A stretch of 49,837 nt of DNA from a bacterium (GCA_025774615.1 JALGVQ010000003.1:1-49837); one strand, 5' to 3'; numbered from the stretch's first letter, positions 7,435-16,244 are shown. Translations and numbers: made by a program. Notes: generated by a model from the letters alone, not told the origin.

Positions 7435-9456
7435 ATCGAAGAACAGTACACCAGGACGTACACGAATGTACTCATAGAGGCTCTCTCTCATCTCTATGAA
7501 AAGGGAGACGTACGGGCACTTCTCGGGCAGTTCCTCAGCGACACCGAGAATCTCTTCCGCGCCATGGCCGTGACCTGGTGGGAATACGAACGTTCTGATG
7601 AGACACTTCTCCTGTCTGCTGTCTCCGAAGGCTTCGGTGCGCCCGGCACCAATATCTCAATCTCCGCCAAAGATGGACTGGCCGGCGCAGTCCTGAGGGA
7701 TGGCGGGATCCAGATCCTTGAAGGCACGGCAATGGCCGGAAACCTTCCCGACATCATCTCCTCTCTGGAGGACCTGGAAACAGCACTCGTCATCAGAGTG
7801 GGAACGGATATCCGCCCTCTGGGGATACTCATCGCTCTCTATCCCTCTTCTGCTTCACTCGCCATGCAGCAGAAAGAGATAATCGAGCTCATCGCTTCTG
7901 CCCTTGGACGGGCGCTGGAAGCAAATCTGCTCAGCGAGGAAGTGGAGATCCAGTACCAGCGACTGCTCCTGCTGCAGAATTTCAGCCAGCTGCTTCAGTC
8001 AGGACAGCCGATGGAGGTCCGGCTGAAGCGGCTCGTCGACAACCTCACCGAAGCGTTCAGAGCCCGATTCGGTCACATCATCCTGTCTGAGGAACGTGGA
8101 GAGCGGCTGCGGTTTCTGGCTATCTCCGGCCTCAGCATGACTGAACTGGGTGATCCCGATGTCGGACCGGGGCAGGGAGTCATCGGCAAGGTATTCGAGA
8201 GCGGTGAGCCGAAACTGGTCTCTGATGTCACCCTGGACCAGGATTACATATCAGGCCACCGTGATGTCCGCAGCGAGATGGCTGTGCCGATCAAAGCAGA
8301 GGGCGAGGTCATCGGTGTCCTCAATCTCGAATCGGATCAGCTGGACTGGTTCTCTCAAGACGATCTCCGTCTCGCCACTATTGTGGCATCGCACACCGGA
8401 GTGGCCCTGCAGCACGCGCTCGCATATGAGTCGGCACTGACCCGGATGCGTGAGCTGGAACTGCTGAATCGTGTCATGCAGGTCATCGAGCGGATCGATG
8501 ACTTCGGTGAACTCCTCCAGGAGATCACGGTTGAAATCCAGACATTCCTGCAGGTCGCTGTGGCCGGGATCATCCTTCTGGAGGAAAACCGAGTGGATAT
8601 GCGCATTCACGCAACCGCCGGAGGAGACCAGGAAACGCTAGCGAACCTCAAGCTCAAAGTCGGCAAAGGTATCACCGGTGCCGCGGCACTCACCGGTACC
8701 GTGCAGTATGTTCCGGATGTGACCCTGGATGATCGCTACATCCCCATCGACCCGCGGATCAGGTGCGAGCTGGCTGTACCCCTCACAGAGAAGGGTTCGG
8801 TGATTGGACTTCTCAATATCGAGAGTGAAGTCCGGGACGCGTTTTCCGAGGAGGACATAAGGGTGGTCGAGATCGTGGCTGCCCAGATATCACAACTGCT
8901 TTCCAAGGCCCTGCTGTATGAAGAACTTGCCACGATGGCAGTGACTGATGGACTCACCGGACTTTTCAATCATCGTCACTGTTTTGTACGGTTGGAAGCT
9001 GAGTTCAAGCGGGCCCTGCGATACTCCTACCCTCTTTCACTCATCATGATGGATATCGATCACTTCAAAGATTTCAATGACACCTACGGGCATCTGCAGG
9101 GAGATGATGTGCTGCGGAAGATCGCCGACATCATCACACTGACAATGCGTGAAACCGATGTTGTCGCGAGATATGGCGGTGAGGAATTCGTCGCCATCCT
9201 GCCGCTCTGTCACGAATCTACCGCAAAGGAAGTTGCAGACCGACTCCGGCAGAGGGTGGAGGACGCCAATCTCACCGGAGACGGCGACTCCGCCCCGATC
9301 ACCATCAGCCTCGGCATCTGCACCGCACCCCAGAACGCTTCCACATATGAAGCGCTGGTCAGAAGAGCTGACGATGCCATGTATTTCAGCAAGAAATCCG
9401 GCAGGAACCGCTGCACCATCTGGCGTGAGGAACTGGGCGAGGAAACCGACGGATAA
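7432..9456 (+). CDS. Diguanylate cyclase with three GAF-type domains
   Basis: The C-terminal GGDEF domain (about residues 500-670, numbered from the CTG) carries the active-site GGEEF at 582-586. The product-inhibition I-site RETD lies exactly five residues before it, so it should make c-di-GMP and be feedback-inhibited. Upstream are two clear GAF domains (about 165-310 and 325-485) and a more diverged GAF-like domain at the N-terminus. No transmembrane segment is seen, so it is a soluble sensor; the GAF ligands are unknown. The track starts at ATG 7564. I prefer CTG 7432 because of the AGGAGG site and because the extra 44 residues (NVLIEALSHLYEKGDVRALL) supply the expected first helix of the first GAF domain. 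Confidence 0.85.
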   Translation: MIEEQYTRTYTNVLIEALSHLYEKGDVRALLGQFLSDTENLFRAMAVTWWEYERSDETLLLSAVSEGFGAPGTNISISAKDGLAGAVLRDGGIQILEGTAMAGNLPDIISSLEDLETALVIRVGTDIRPLGILIALYPSSASLAMQQKEIIELIASALGRALEANLLSEEVEIQYQRLLLLQNFSQLLQSGQPMEVRLKRLVDNLTEAFRARFGHIILSEERGERLRFLAISGLSMTELGDPDVGPGQGVIGKVFESGEPKLVSDVTLDQDYISGHRDVRSEMAVPIKAEGEVIGVLNLESDQLDWFSQDDLRLATIVASHTGVALQHALAYESALTRMRELELLNRVMQVIERIDDFGELLQEITVEIQTFLQVAVAGIILLEENRVDMRIHATAGGDQETLANLKLKVGKGITGAAALTGTVQYVPDVTLDDRYIPIDPRIRCELAVPLTEKGSVIGLLNIESEVRDAFSEEDIRVVEIVAAQISQLLSKALLYEELATMAVTDGLTGLFNHRHCFVRLEAEFKRALRYSYPLSLIMMDIDHFKDFNDTYGHLQGDDVLRKIADIITLTMRETDVVARYGGEEFVAILPLCHESTAKEVADRLRQRVEDANLTGDGDSAPITISLGICTAPQNASTYEALVRRADDAMYFSKKSGRNRCTIWREELGEETDG

Positions 9457-9532
9457 AACATGAAAACCTCTTCAGCACCCCGGTAGAGCCCTCTGGCGCT
9501 GCATCTTCTGTTCATCTGGATTGTGTGTCGTT

Positions 9533-9563
9533 CGAATGACGAGCATATCGTACGTTTCATTCG
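9533..9563. repeat. Inverted repeat upstream of CoA-binding gene
   Basis: CGAATGA (9533-9539) and TCATTCG (9557-9563) form a perfect 7-base inverted repeat around a 17-base loop that contains the palindrome CGTACG. It lies in the 162-base gap before the CoA-binding gene and could be an operator or an mRNA hairpin. The sequence gives no further support. Confidence 0.25.
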
Positions 9564-9618
9564 GCTGATTTCCGATTCGCGTCAAGTCGAAGGACTCTGG
9601 TGATGACTGGAGGATGGA

Positions 9619-10077
9619 ATGACAACTCGATCGGCTGTTGATCAGTTTCTTTCCCGGAAACATATAGCCCTGGCAGGTGCCTCCAGGAGCGGGAAGAAAT
9701 TTGGCAATGCCATCGTGAAGGAGCTGGGCAAGAAGGGGTATTCCTTCTCCCTGGTTCATCCTGAAGCCGATGAGATTGCCGGTCAGCAATGTTACTCGTC
9801 GTTGTCGGATCTGCCTGATGACATCGAAAGCCTGCTGTTGGTCGTACCCCCTGAGCAGACAGAAAAGCTGGTCAGGGAAGCTGCTGCTGCCGGGATCAGG
9901 AACGTCTGGATGCAGCAGGGATCGGAATCAACTGAAGCGGTAGATTTCTGCTCTGAGAATGGAATCAATGTCGTCCACGGGGAATGCATCCTGATGTTCG
10001 CCGATCCGGGTGGCCTGCACAAATTCCATCACTGGCTCTGGGGCCTGTTCGGTAAACTTCCGGAGGAAGGCTCCTGA
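9619..10077 (+). CDS. CoA-binding domain protein (YccU-like)
   Basis: The 152-residue product is a single CoA_binding_2 Rossmann domain of usual length. It has KHIALAGASRSGKKFGNAIVKELGKKGY at the N-terminus, LVHPEADEIAGQQCYSSLSDLP, and the C-terminal half with LLLVVPPEQT, NVWMQQGSES and VVHGECILMF. Members resemble the CoA-binding part of succinyl-CoA synthetase alpha, but their cellular role is not settled. GGAGG stands just upstream of the ATG. It lies 45 bases before the MATE gene on the same strand and may share its message. Confidence 0.88.
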   Translation: MTTRSAVDQFLSRKHIALAGASRSGKKFGNAIVKELGKKGYSFSLVHPEADEIAGQQCYSSLSDLPDDIESLLLVVPPEQTEKLVREAAAAGIRNVWMQQGSESTEAVDFCSENGINVVHGECILMFADPGGLHKFHHWLWGLFGKLPEEGS

Positions 10078-10122
10078 TTCCCACCGGATGCTACATTCAG
10101 GATGATATGATCGGGTTTTCCC

Positions 10123-11493
10123 GTGGCTGAAGAACCGAATTCCGGCCCCACTGAATCTATCCTTACCCACGGCAACCTGAACCGCGCGATCCGGATCCTG
10201 GCCGTTCCCATGGTCCTGGAGATGTCCATGGAATCGGTCTTCGCCGTGGCCGATGTCTTCTTCGTCAGCCGGATCGGTACTGATGCCGTGGCTGTGGTGG
10301 GACTGACGGAGGCATTCCTCTACCTGGTCTATGCTGTCAGCTTCGGTCTTGCGATAGGCACTACCGCCCTGGTGGCACGCCGTATCGGAGAACAGAAGCC
10401 CGACGTGGCAGCCAGGGCTGCGGTCCAGGCCAACTGGCTGGGATTGCTGGTCTCGATCCCGATCGCGGTCATTGGTGTGCTGACCGCTGAAAAGCTCCTG
10501 CTGGTCATGGGAGCATCGACCGAACTGGCGTCATATGGCCGGGTATATCTGGGAATTGCCCTGGGCGGCAACCTCGTGGTCATGCTCCTCTTCATCAACA
10601 ACGCGGTGTTCCGGGGCGCCGGTGATGCAAAAATGGCCATGTGGTCCCTCTGGATCGCCAACGGCATGAACCTGATCCTCGATCCCTGTCTGATCTTCGG
10701 ACTGGGACCGTTCCCCGAACTCGGGCTGAAGGGAGCCGCAATTGCTACGGTGATCGGTCGCGGTACCGGGGTGGCTTATCAGGTGTTCAGACTGTTCAGG
10801 GGGAGGGGACGGATCCGGCTGGCTGGCACCACTCTTCGTCCTCGACTGGATGTCATGAAACGGCTTGGGCGGCTGTCGATGGGCGGATTGGCCCAGCAAC
10901 TGGTGGAAACCACCAGCTGGCTGATCCTGGTCAGGATTGTGGCGACGTTCGGGGCGACAGCGGTAGCTGGATATACGATCGCGATGAGGGTTCTGGCCTT
11001 CGTCTTCCTGCCTGCATGGGGACTGGCCAATGCAGCAGCTACCCTGACAGGTCAGAATCTGGGAGCGGGGAAGCCGGAGCGGGCGGAACGGGCGGTATGG
11101 ATCACCGCCGGATACGCGGCGGGATTCCTGTTTGCTGTCATGCTTACATTCATTCCTCTGGCTGAAGCACTGATCCGACTGTTCACATCTGAACCGGAGG
11201 TGGTCAAGATCGGTGAACAATGCCTCAGGATCATCAGTTATGGGTATGTTTTCTTCGGTTTCGGTATGGTGATGACCGAAGCTTTCAACGGTGCCGGTGA
11301 TACCATGACGCCGGCCTGGCTTCATGTGGTCACACTATGGCTCATCAAACTCCCGCTCGCTCTGATCCTGGCCAACACTCTGGGATTCGGTCCAACCGGT
11401 GTGTTTTCTGCCGTGACCATATCGTACGGGATCCTGGCGGTCTTAGCGGTCTTCATATTCCGGCGAGGCAAATGGAAGGATCGTGTCGTCTGA
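10123..11493 (+). CDS. MATE-family efflux transporter
   Basis: The 456-residue product has 12 predicted transmembrane segments in two similar halves. MATE signatures appear in both halves: ILAVPMVLEMSMESVFAVADVFFVSRIGTDAVAVVGL at the start and NLGAGKPERAERAVWI in the second half, plus AVFRGAGDAKMAMW and EAFNGAGDTMTPAWL. MATE proteins export cationic drugs or metabolites in exchange for Na+ or H+. The start is GTG at 10123; a TGA lies four codons upstream in frame and no other start fits. There is no clear Shine-Dalgarno sequence, and a TATGAT box lies 11 bases upstream, but I find no matching -35. The substrate is unknown. Confidence 0.9.
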   Translation: MAEEPNSGPTESILTHGNLNRAIRILAVPMVLEMSMESVFAVADVFFVSRIGTDAVAVVGLTEAFLYLVYAVSFGLAIGTTALVARRIGEQKPDVAARAAVQANWLGLLVSIPIAVIGVLTAEKLLLVMGASTELASYGRVYLGIALGGNLVVMLLFINNAVFRGAGDAKMAMWSLWIANGMNLILDPCLIFGLGPFPELGLKGAAIATVIGRGTGVAYQVFRLFRGRGRIRLAGTTLRPRLDVMKRLGRLSMGGLAQQLVETTSWLILVRIVATFGATAVAGYTIAMRVLAFVFLPAWGLANAAATLTGQNLGAGKPERAERAVWITAGYAAGFLFAVMLTFIPLAEALIRLFTSEPEVVKIGEQCLRIISYGYVFFGFGMVMTEAFNGAGDTMTPAWLHVVTLWLIKLPLALILANTLGFGPTGVFSAVTISYGILAVLAVFIFRRGKWKDRVV

Positions 11494-11556
11494 GACTGCG
11501 CGGAGATGTACTGCGGGTACGTCGCACGAGCAGGAACGAAGCATGACGCTGAGATG
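11494..11556. repeat. Intergenic palindromic element, copy A
   Basis: The gap between the convergent MATE and SDR genes holds GTAC-N5-GTAC flanked by CTGCGCGGAGAT on the left and CGTCGCACGAGCAG then GATGACG on the right. It aligns well over both arms with the element at 45136-45225. Shared pieces are GCGCGGA, GTAC, CGCAC-AGC and GAGATGAC. This copy has lost the outer left arm. Because both copies sit between convergent genes, they may act as bidirectional mRNA 3-prime structures. Confidence 0.45.
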
Positions 11557-11573
11557 ACGTGGAAGGCCCGCGG

Positions 11574-12329
11574 TCACCCGCAGAGGACGGCACCTCCGTT
11601 CACATTGAGTATCTCCCCCGTGATATGCACTGCCCCGTCCGAGGCCAGGAACGCGACCGGGCGGGCGATATCTTCAGGATGGGCCATACTGCCCCGGGGA
11701 ATGATCTTCTCCACCTCGGCTATCTCCTCATCGGAGAGGGCATCGGATACCATGTCGGTGAGGACCCAGCCCGGCGCGAGCGCATTGACGGTGATCCTGT
11801 CCGGTGCCAGTTCCACCGCCAGCGACTTGGTCAGGCTCTGGAGCGCTCCCTTGCTCGCCGCGTAGTGGCTGTGCTCCGCTTCACCCCGTTGCGCGGCAGT
11901 CGAAGTGATATAGATGATCCTTCCATGAGATCGTTCGCGGAGGTGCCCGACAGCGGCGCGGGTCAGGTAAAAAGCGGAATCGAGATTGACCTGCATGGTC
12001 TCACGCCAGATCTCGTCCGGCATCGCTTCGATGGAACCTCCCGTCCAGATACCGGCGTTATGCACGAGGATATCAAGTCCTCCGAGCTGAGAGGCCGCCT
12101 CACTGACAAGGTGTTCACAACCCTTACGCGATCCCAGGTCTGCCTGGATTGCGTGAGCTGACTTCCCGGCCTCTTCCAGTTCCGCCACCAGTTCATCGGC
12201 CCGATCTGATCGTTCCCTGAAGGAGAACGCGACGTCGGCTCCCGCGTCTGAGAATACCGTGACACAGGCTGCTCCTATCCCTCGTGAGCCACCGGTGATG
12301 AGTGCCCGCCTTCCCGTGAGATCGAACAT
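11574..12329 (-). CDS. Short-chain dehydrogenase/reductase (FabG-like)
   Basis: The 251-residue classical SDR has the cofactor motif TGGSRGIG near residue 12, HNAG near 90, and the catalytic Ser in ITSTAAQRG with Tyr and Lys in YAASK. NALAPGWVLTDM and the C-terminal GEILNVNGG complete the family pattern. It most resembles 3-oxoacyl-ACP reductases, using NAD(P)H on a 3-keto or related alcohol substrate. No other fatty-acid genes are adjacent, so the true substrate is open. GGAGG stands before the ATG. It lies 68 bases downstream of the adenosine-specific kinase gene on the same strand. Confidence 0.88.
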   Translation of the reverse strand: MFDLTGRRALITGGSRGIGAACVTVFSDAGADVAFSFRERSDRADELVAELEEAGKSAHAIQADLGSRKGCEHLVSEAASQLGGLDILVHNAGIWTGGSIEAMPDEIWRETMQVNLDSAFYLTRAAVGHLRERSHGRIIYITSTAAQRGEAEHSHYAASKGALQSLTKSLAVELAPDRITVNALAPGWVLTDMVSDALSDEEIAEVEKIIPRGSMAHPEDIARPVAFLASDGAVHITGEILNVNGGAVLCG

Positions 12330-12397
12330 CCTTGCCTCCAGATAGTCTCGAACCGTGGATATCTACCGTCTGAAAACGGCTCTCTCCGCCATGCAAA

Positions 12398-12880
12398 CTA
12401 CAGTTTGTAACCGATCATGCGGAGGAACTCCCTCCGCTCCTGCTGCTGTTCATCCGTTTCCTCACCGAGCGGAGTCTGCCCGTCGATGACACCGGCCACC
12501 CCCCTGCCCGCCTCCGATTCCACCACGATCACCTGGAGCGGATTGGCGGTGGCACAGAAGATACGGCAGACCTCGGGAACCATCTTGATCGAATTCAGAA
12601 CGTTGATCGGAAACGCATCCTTGAGGAAGATGGCAAAGAAATGACCAGCCGCAACATCCGCGCATGCCTTGCGGGCGCCCGCGATCATCTCCTCATCGGT
12701 GCCGGAGAACCGTATCAGCCTCGGACCGGATGCCTCGCAGAAGGCGAGTCCAAACCTGAGACCGGGCACCCCCTGGATCAGTGCTTCGTGGAGGTCCTCA
12801 ACGGTCTTGATGAAATGGGACTGTCCGAGGATGATATTCGATTCATCGGGCATCTCGATGGGAACCAGTTTCATTTCCAT
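12398..12880 (-). CDS. Adenosine-specific kinase family protein
   Basis: The 160-residue product matches the small Adenosine_kin family along its whole length. Landmarks are FGLAFCEASGPRLIRFSGTD, AGHFFAIFLKDAFPINVLNSIK, VPEVCRIFCATANPLQVIVVE and the C-terminal RREFLRMIGYKL. A structure-led assignment from hyperthermophiles proposed adenosine-specific kinase or nucleoside-binding activity, but the physiological role is poorly known. Two ATGs (12880 and 12874) are possible; GGAAGGAAAG precedes them. A candidate promoter at 12935-12962 overlaps the promoter of the divergent small membrane protein. Confidence 0.88.
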   Translation of the reverse strand: MEMKLVPIEMPDESNIILGQSHFIKTVEDLHEALIQGVPGLRFGLAFCEASGPRLIRFSGTDEEMIAGARKACADVAAGHFFAIFLKDAFPINVLNSIKMVPEVCRIFCATANPLQVIVVESEAGRGVAGVIDGQTPLGEETDEQQQERREFLRMIGYKL

Positions 12881-12905
12881 GATGACATCTTTCCTTCCAA
12901 TGGCC

Positions 12906-12936
12906 TTGAAACACCAGGTGGCCGGGCACGTATGAT
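12906..12936 (+). promoter_or_regulatory. Candidate promoter of small membrane protein gene
   Basis: TTGAAA (12906-12911), a long 19-base spacer and TATGAT (12931-12936) precede the ATGs at 12940 and 12946. A start about 7 bases after TATGAT would leave almost no leader and would favour the second ATG. No Shine-Dalgarno sequence is present. The -10 shares two bases with the divergent promoter on the other strand. Confidence 0.35.
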
Positions 12937-12962
12937 AGTATGCCGATGATCGCTACTTTCAA
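12935..12962 (-). promoter_or_regulatory. Candidate promoter of adenosine-specific kinase gene
   Basis: On the minus strand TTGAAA (12962-12957), a 16-base spacer and TACTAT (12940-12935) precede the kinase gene and leave a leader of about 50 bases with GGAAGG. Its -10 overlaps the plus-strand -10 at 12931-12936, so the two promoters should exclude each other. Confidence 0.4.
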
Positions 12963-13209
12963 GACGTTACTCAAGAAGACCGCCGGAGCGGCCCTGGTAG
13001 GGGTCGGAGCCGTCGGCATGATCGTGCCCGGGATTCAGGGAGTCATCACCCTGTCGGCGGGTCTGCTTCTTCTCTACCCGGAGGATACCGAAAAGGGACG
13101 CAGGATCCGGGAATGGATAAAGCGGAAGGAAGATGAGGCCGCCGCGGATCTTGAGCGCCGCAGGAAGAACCGGCCGCTTACCAGAACCGATCGCCGTCGA
13201 CCGTTCTGA
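12940..13209 (+). CDS. Small membrane protein, PGPGW-like
   Basis: The product has 87-89 residues. One or two hydrophobic helices (GAALVGVGAVGMIVPGIQGVITLSAGLLLLYP) are followed by a highly charged tail (RRIREWIKRKEDEAAADLERRRKNR). The IVPGIQG turn between helices resembles the PGPGW family of small membrane proteins, whose function is unknown. ATG 12940 is the track start, but the promoter position and lack of ribosome site make ATG 12946 equally likely. It is followed after 13 bases by the convergent ybhR-like gene. Confidence 0.65.
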   Translation: MPMIATFKTLLKKTAGAALVGVGAVGMIVPGIQGVITLSAGLLLLYPEDTEKGRRIREWIKRKEDEAAADLERRRKNRPLTRTDRRRPF

Positions 13210-13222
13210 ACATCTCCATACA

Positions 13223-14347
13223 CTAGCGCGCCCGCTTCCGGAACCGGAGAGCCGCTAGCGCCATCGCCACCGGACCCAGGATCATCAATCCCATCGTCTC
13301 CACCCGGAACGACATCATACCGCTGCCCTTCAGGAAAAGTTCGCGTACCACCGCCATGAAATATCGAAGCGGATTCAGGTACGTGAGTCGCTGCATCAGG
13401 AGCGGCATGTTCTCGATAGGGAAGAAGAAGCCCGACATGAGGATCCCGAAGATGAGGAGGAACCAGACCATGAAGACCGCCTGCTGCTGGGTGTGGGCGA
13501 CCGTACTCACCAGCAGTCCCATTCCGAGCGTGTTGAGCAGGAAGAGAAGCGAGAAGAGAACCAGCAGAGTCCATGATCCCCGCATCGGAACGCCGAACCA
13601 GACGAGACAGACCGTCAGGGCGATCGCGAGCACGAAGAAGGCGATGAGGACGAAGGGAAGAATCTTTCCCAGGAGCAGTTCCACGGTTCGTATCGGTGTC
13701 ACTGAGAGCTGTTCGAGGGTTCCTGTTTCACGTTCCCGTACCAGTCCGAGACCGGTCATGAGTGTTGTGAGCATGGTGAGCAGAACGACCACCACGCCGG
13801 GGATCATGTAGAATCGGCTGATGAGTTCAGGATTGTAGAGCACGTGTATTCTCGGCCGCAGGTCGGGAAGAGGTGTCCCGACAAGAGTCTTGCGCAGGAC
13901 ATCGAGGGAATACGACTCCACGATCCCACGGGCATGGTTGAATGCGATAAGGGACGCGTTGGAATCCACTCCATCGAGCAGCAGCTGCACATCGACCGAC
14001 TCATTTCGACCGAGCCTGCGGGCGAACCCCCGGGGGATCACGAGCACCGCCGCGACCTCTCCCCGATCGAGCGCGTCCCTGATCTCATCCGGACCGCTCA
14101 TCACCCGATCGAGGTCGAAGGTCTCATTATGCCGGAAGTCCTCCACGAGCTGCCTGCTCTCGGGCGATCGATCGTAGTCCATTACCCCGAGTGAGAGGTC
14201 CCGGACATCCACCGTGATCGCGTATCCCAGCAGGAGCACCTGGATGACCGGCATGATGAACATCATGCCGAGCATCTGATGATCCCGGAAGGCCTGGATG
14301 AACTCCTTCCGGATGAGATGGCCTATGATCCGCAGGCTCTTCAACAT
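13223..14347 (-). CDS. ybhR: ABC-2 permease, YbhR-like
   Basis: The 374-residue product has one N-terminal transmembrane helix, a periplasmic domain of about 140 residues (LSLGVMDYDRSPESRQLVEDF, VIPRGFARRL) and five or six C-terminal helices. The conserved ABC-2 loop VRERETGTLEQLSVTPI lies in the middle. This architecture is that of YbhR/YbhS-type exporter permeases. It is the last gene of the exporter operon, two bases after its paralogue, with which it should form a heterodimer fed by two ATPases and the fusion protein. Confidence 0.88.
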   Translation of the reverse strand: MLKSLRIIGHLIRKEFIQAFRDHQMLGMMFIMPVIQVLLLGYAITVDVRDLSLGVMDYDRSPESRQLVEDFRHNETFDLDRVMSGPDEIRDALDRGEVAAVLVIPRGFARRLGRNESVDVQLLLDGVDSNASLIAFNHARGIVESYSLDVLRKTLVGTPLPDLRPRIHVLYNPELISRFYMIPGVVVVLLTMLTTLMTGLGLVRERETGTLEQLSVTPIRTVELLLGKILPFVLIAFFVLAIALTVCLVWFGVPMRGSWTLLVLFSLLFLLNTLGMGLLVSTVAHTQQQAVFMVWFLLIFGILMSGFFFPIENMPLLMQRLTYLNPLRYFMAVVRELFLKGSGMMSFRVETMGLMILGPVAMALAALRFRKRAR

Positions 14348-14349
14348 GG

Positions 14350-15498
14350 TCAGTCGAGCCTCGGCTTGAAGCGGGCTATGCTCACAACGGTGAGTATTAC
14401 GGTGAGGGCCAGGAGGAAGAGGCCGTTCTCCCAGAAGACGTCGGCACCGACACCTTTGAGCAGCACACCGCGAACGATCGGTATGTAATAGGTCGCCGGA
14501 ACCACTCGACTGATAAGCTGCAGGAACACCGGCATGCTCTTGACCGGAAAGATGAAGTTGGAGAGCATGAACGCCGGCAGCACGGTCACGAGCATCGCAC
14601 CAAACATCGCTACCCGTTGCTGGTCCACGAGGGTCGAGATGAGGAGCCCGATGGTGAGTGCAGCCATGATGTACAATCCTGTGAAACCGAAGAGTACGAG
14701 GAGACTGCCGCGAATGGGAACGCCGAATACCATCGCTCCGAAGAAAAGGATGAACGCGCCGTCCGCCATGGCGAGTACGCCGTAGGGCAGCAGTTTGCCG
14801 ACGATCAGCTCTCCCGGCCTGACCGGACTCACCAGGAGCTGTTCGAGGGTTCCTGTTTCCTTCTCACGGACAACGGTCGCGCTCGTCAGCAGCGCTGATG
14901 CCATCATCAGGATCACCGCGATCAGAGCGGGCACGATGAAGTGGCTGCTCTTCTGCTCCGGGTTGTACCAGAAGCGGGGATGAAGTTCGATCGGCAGGCC
15001 TTCCCATCCGACTGCGGAACCTGACCTGTCCCTTACCACCGAGAGGGCGTTCATCGATCCTTCGATCGTCACGCGGGAGATGATGCCCTGCGCGTATCCG
15101 AGGGCAAGCGAGGCAGTATTGGGATCTGAACCGTCCACGAGGAGTCCGAGCGGGCGCTCGGGCCCCCCATCCAGTGAACGGGAGAACCCGCGCGGTATCA
15201 CCAGCGTGAGAACCGTTTCCCGAAAACTGAATCCCTCCTCCGCATCACCCATGTCCCGGTAGCGTCCGGCAAGAACGAACTGCCCCGATGCGAGGAACGA
15301 GGTGGTCAGCTCCCTCGATGCTGGAGTGCTGTCCTGATCGACCACTCCCAGAGGGATATCCTTGATATCGAAATTCATGGCATATCCGTAGAGGAAGGTC
15401 ATCACCACCGGCATGATGAAGATGATCATCAGACTCCGGGAATCCCGCACGATGTGACGGAACTCCTTGGCCATGACCGCAATGGTTCGCCCGATCAC
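14350..15498 (-). CDS. ybhS: ABC-2 permease, YbhS-like
   Basis: The 382-residue paralogue of the following permease has the same plan: N-terminal helix, periplasmic domain (IPLGVVDQDSTPASRELTTSF, LVIPRGFSRSL), VREKETGTLEQLLVSPVRP and a C-terminal membrane block. It overlaps the second ATPase gene by four bases and ends two bases before the ybhR-like gene. In E. coli the order ybhG-ybhF-ybhS-ybhR encodes an exporter for cationic drugs; substrates here are unknown. Confidence 0.88.
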   Translation of the reverse strand: MIGRTIAVMAKEFRHIVRDSRSLMIIFIMPVVMTFLYGYAMNFDIKDIPLGVVDQDSTPASRELTTSFLASGQFVLAGRYRDMGDAEEGFSFRETVLTLVIPRGFSRSLDGGPERPLGLLVDGSDPNTASLALGYAQGIISRVTIEGSMNALSVVRDRSGSAVGWEGLPIELHPRFWYNPEQKSSHFIVPALIAVILMMASALLTSATVVREKETGTLEQLLVSPVRPGELIVGKLLPYGVLAMADGAFILFFGAMVFGVPIRGSLLVLFGFTGLYIMAALTIGLLISTLVDQQRVAMFGAMLVTVLPAFMLSNFIFPVKSMPVFLQLISRVVPATYYIPIVRGVLLKGVGADVFWENGLFLLALTVILTVVSIARFKPRLD

Positions 15499-16244
15499 GA
15501 CGCGTCCTCCCCTGTGCCGGCCACATTCAGAAAGACCTCTTCCATGGTCGCGACCTGATGGGTGTTCCGGAGCTCATCAGGAGATCCGACTGCCACGATC
15601 CGCCCATCCCGCATGATGCCGAGACGATGGCAGTATTCGGCCTCATCCATGTAGTGGGTGGTTACCATGACGGTCACCCCGGCCGAGGCCAGGTCCGATA
15701 TCACCCGCCAGAAGGTGCGCCTGGCCACCGGATCGATCCCTCCCGTTGGTTCATCGAGAAAGAGCAGCGGTGGTTCATGGACGAGCGCTGAGGCCAGCGC
15801 CAACCGCTGACGGTGTCCTGTCGGCAGACTCGAGGTGATCCGATCCGCCATATCCTTGAGATCGAACAGATCGAGTAACGCCTCCTTTCTTCGCCTGAGA
15901 TCAGGTCTCCGGAGGCCATATACGCCGCCGAAAAAGGTAAGGTTCTCCGCGACGGTAAGATCTTCATAGAGGGAGAAGCGTTGCGACATGTATCCCAGCC
16001 TGTGCTTCACCTTCTCCGGTGAGGAATGGACCGGTATGCCAGCCACCCACGCCTCTCCCCTGCTTGGTTTGAGGAGTCCAGTGAGCATCCGGATCGTGGT
16101 GGTCTTGCCCGCCCCGTTTGCCCCCAGCAGACCGAATATCTCCCCCTTCCGAACCTGGAGCGAGACACTGTCAACGGCGATGAATCGCCTGAAGGTGCGG
16201 GTGAGCTCACGCGTCTCGATCGCGATTGTCTCTGGAGGAGTCAC
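15495..16244 (-). CDS. ABC exporter ATPase, equivalent to C-terminal half of YbhF
   Basis: The 249-residue nucleotide-binding domain has Walker A GANGAGKTT, Q-loop YMSQRFSLYEDLTV, signature-region LPTGHRQRLALASAL, Walker B PLLFLDEPTGG and H-loop MVTTHYMDEAEYC with an intact His. The LPTGHRQ signature is the divergent type typical of the second YbhF domain. It overlaps both neighbours by four bases. In E. coli two such domains are fused in YbhF; here they are separate proteins, and this one carries the complete catalytic set. Confidence 0.9.
   Translation of the reverse strand: MTPPETIAIETRELTRTFRRFIAVDSVSLQVRKGEIFGLLGANGAGKTTTIRMLTGLLKPSRGEAWVAGIPVHSSPEKVKHRLGYMSQRFSLYEDLTVAENLTFFGGVYGLRRPDLRRRKEALLDLFDLKDMADRITSSLPTGHRQRLALASALVHEPPLLFLDEPTGGIDPVARRTFWRVISDLASAGVTVMVTTHYMDEAEYCHRLGIMRDGRIVAVGSPDELRNTHQVATMEEVFLNVAGTGEDAS

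Noticed and set aside
10106-10122. TATGAT box as leaderless promoter of the MATE gene
   Set aside because: The -10 is good but no -35 hexamer occurs at 16-19 bases, so it is not listed as a promoter.
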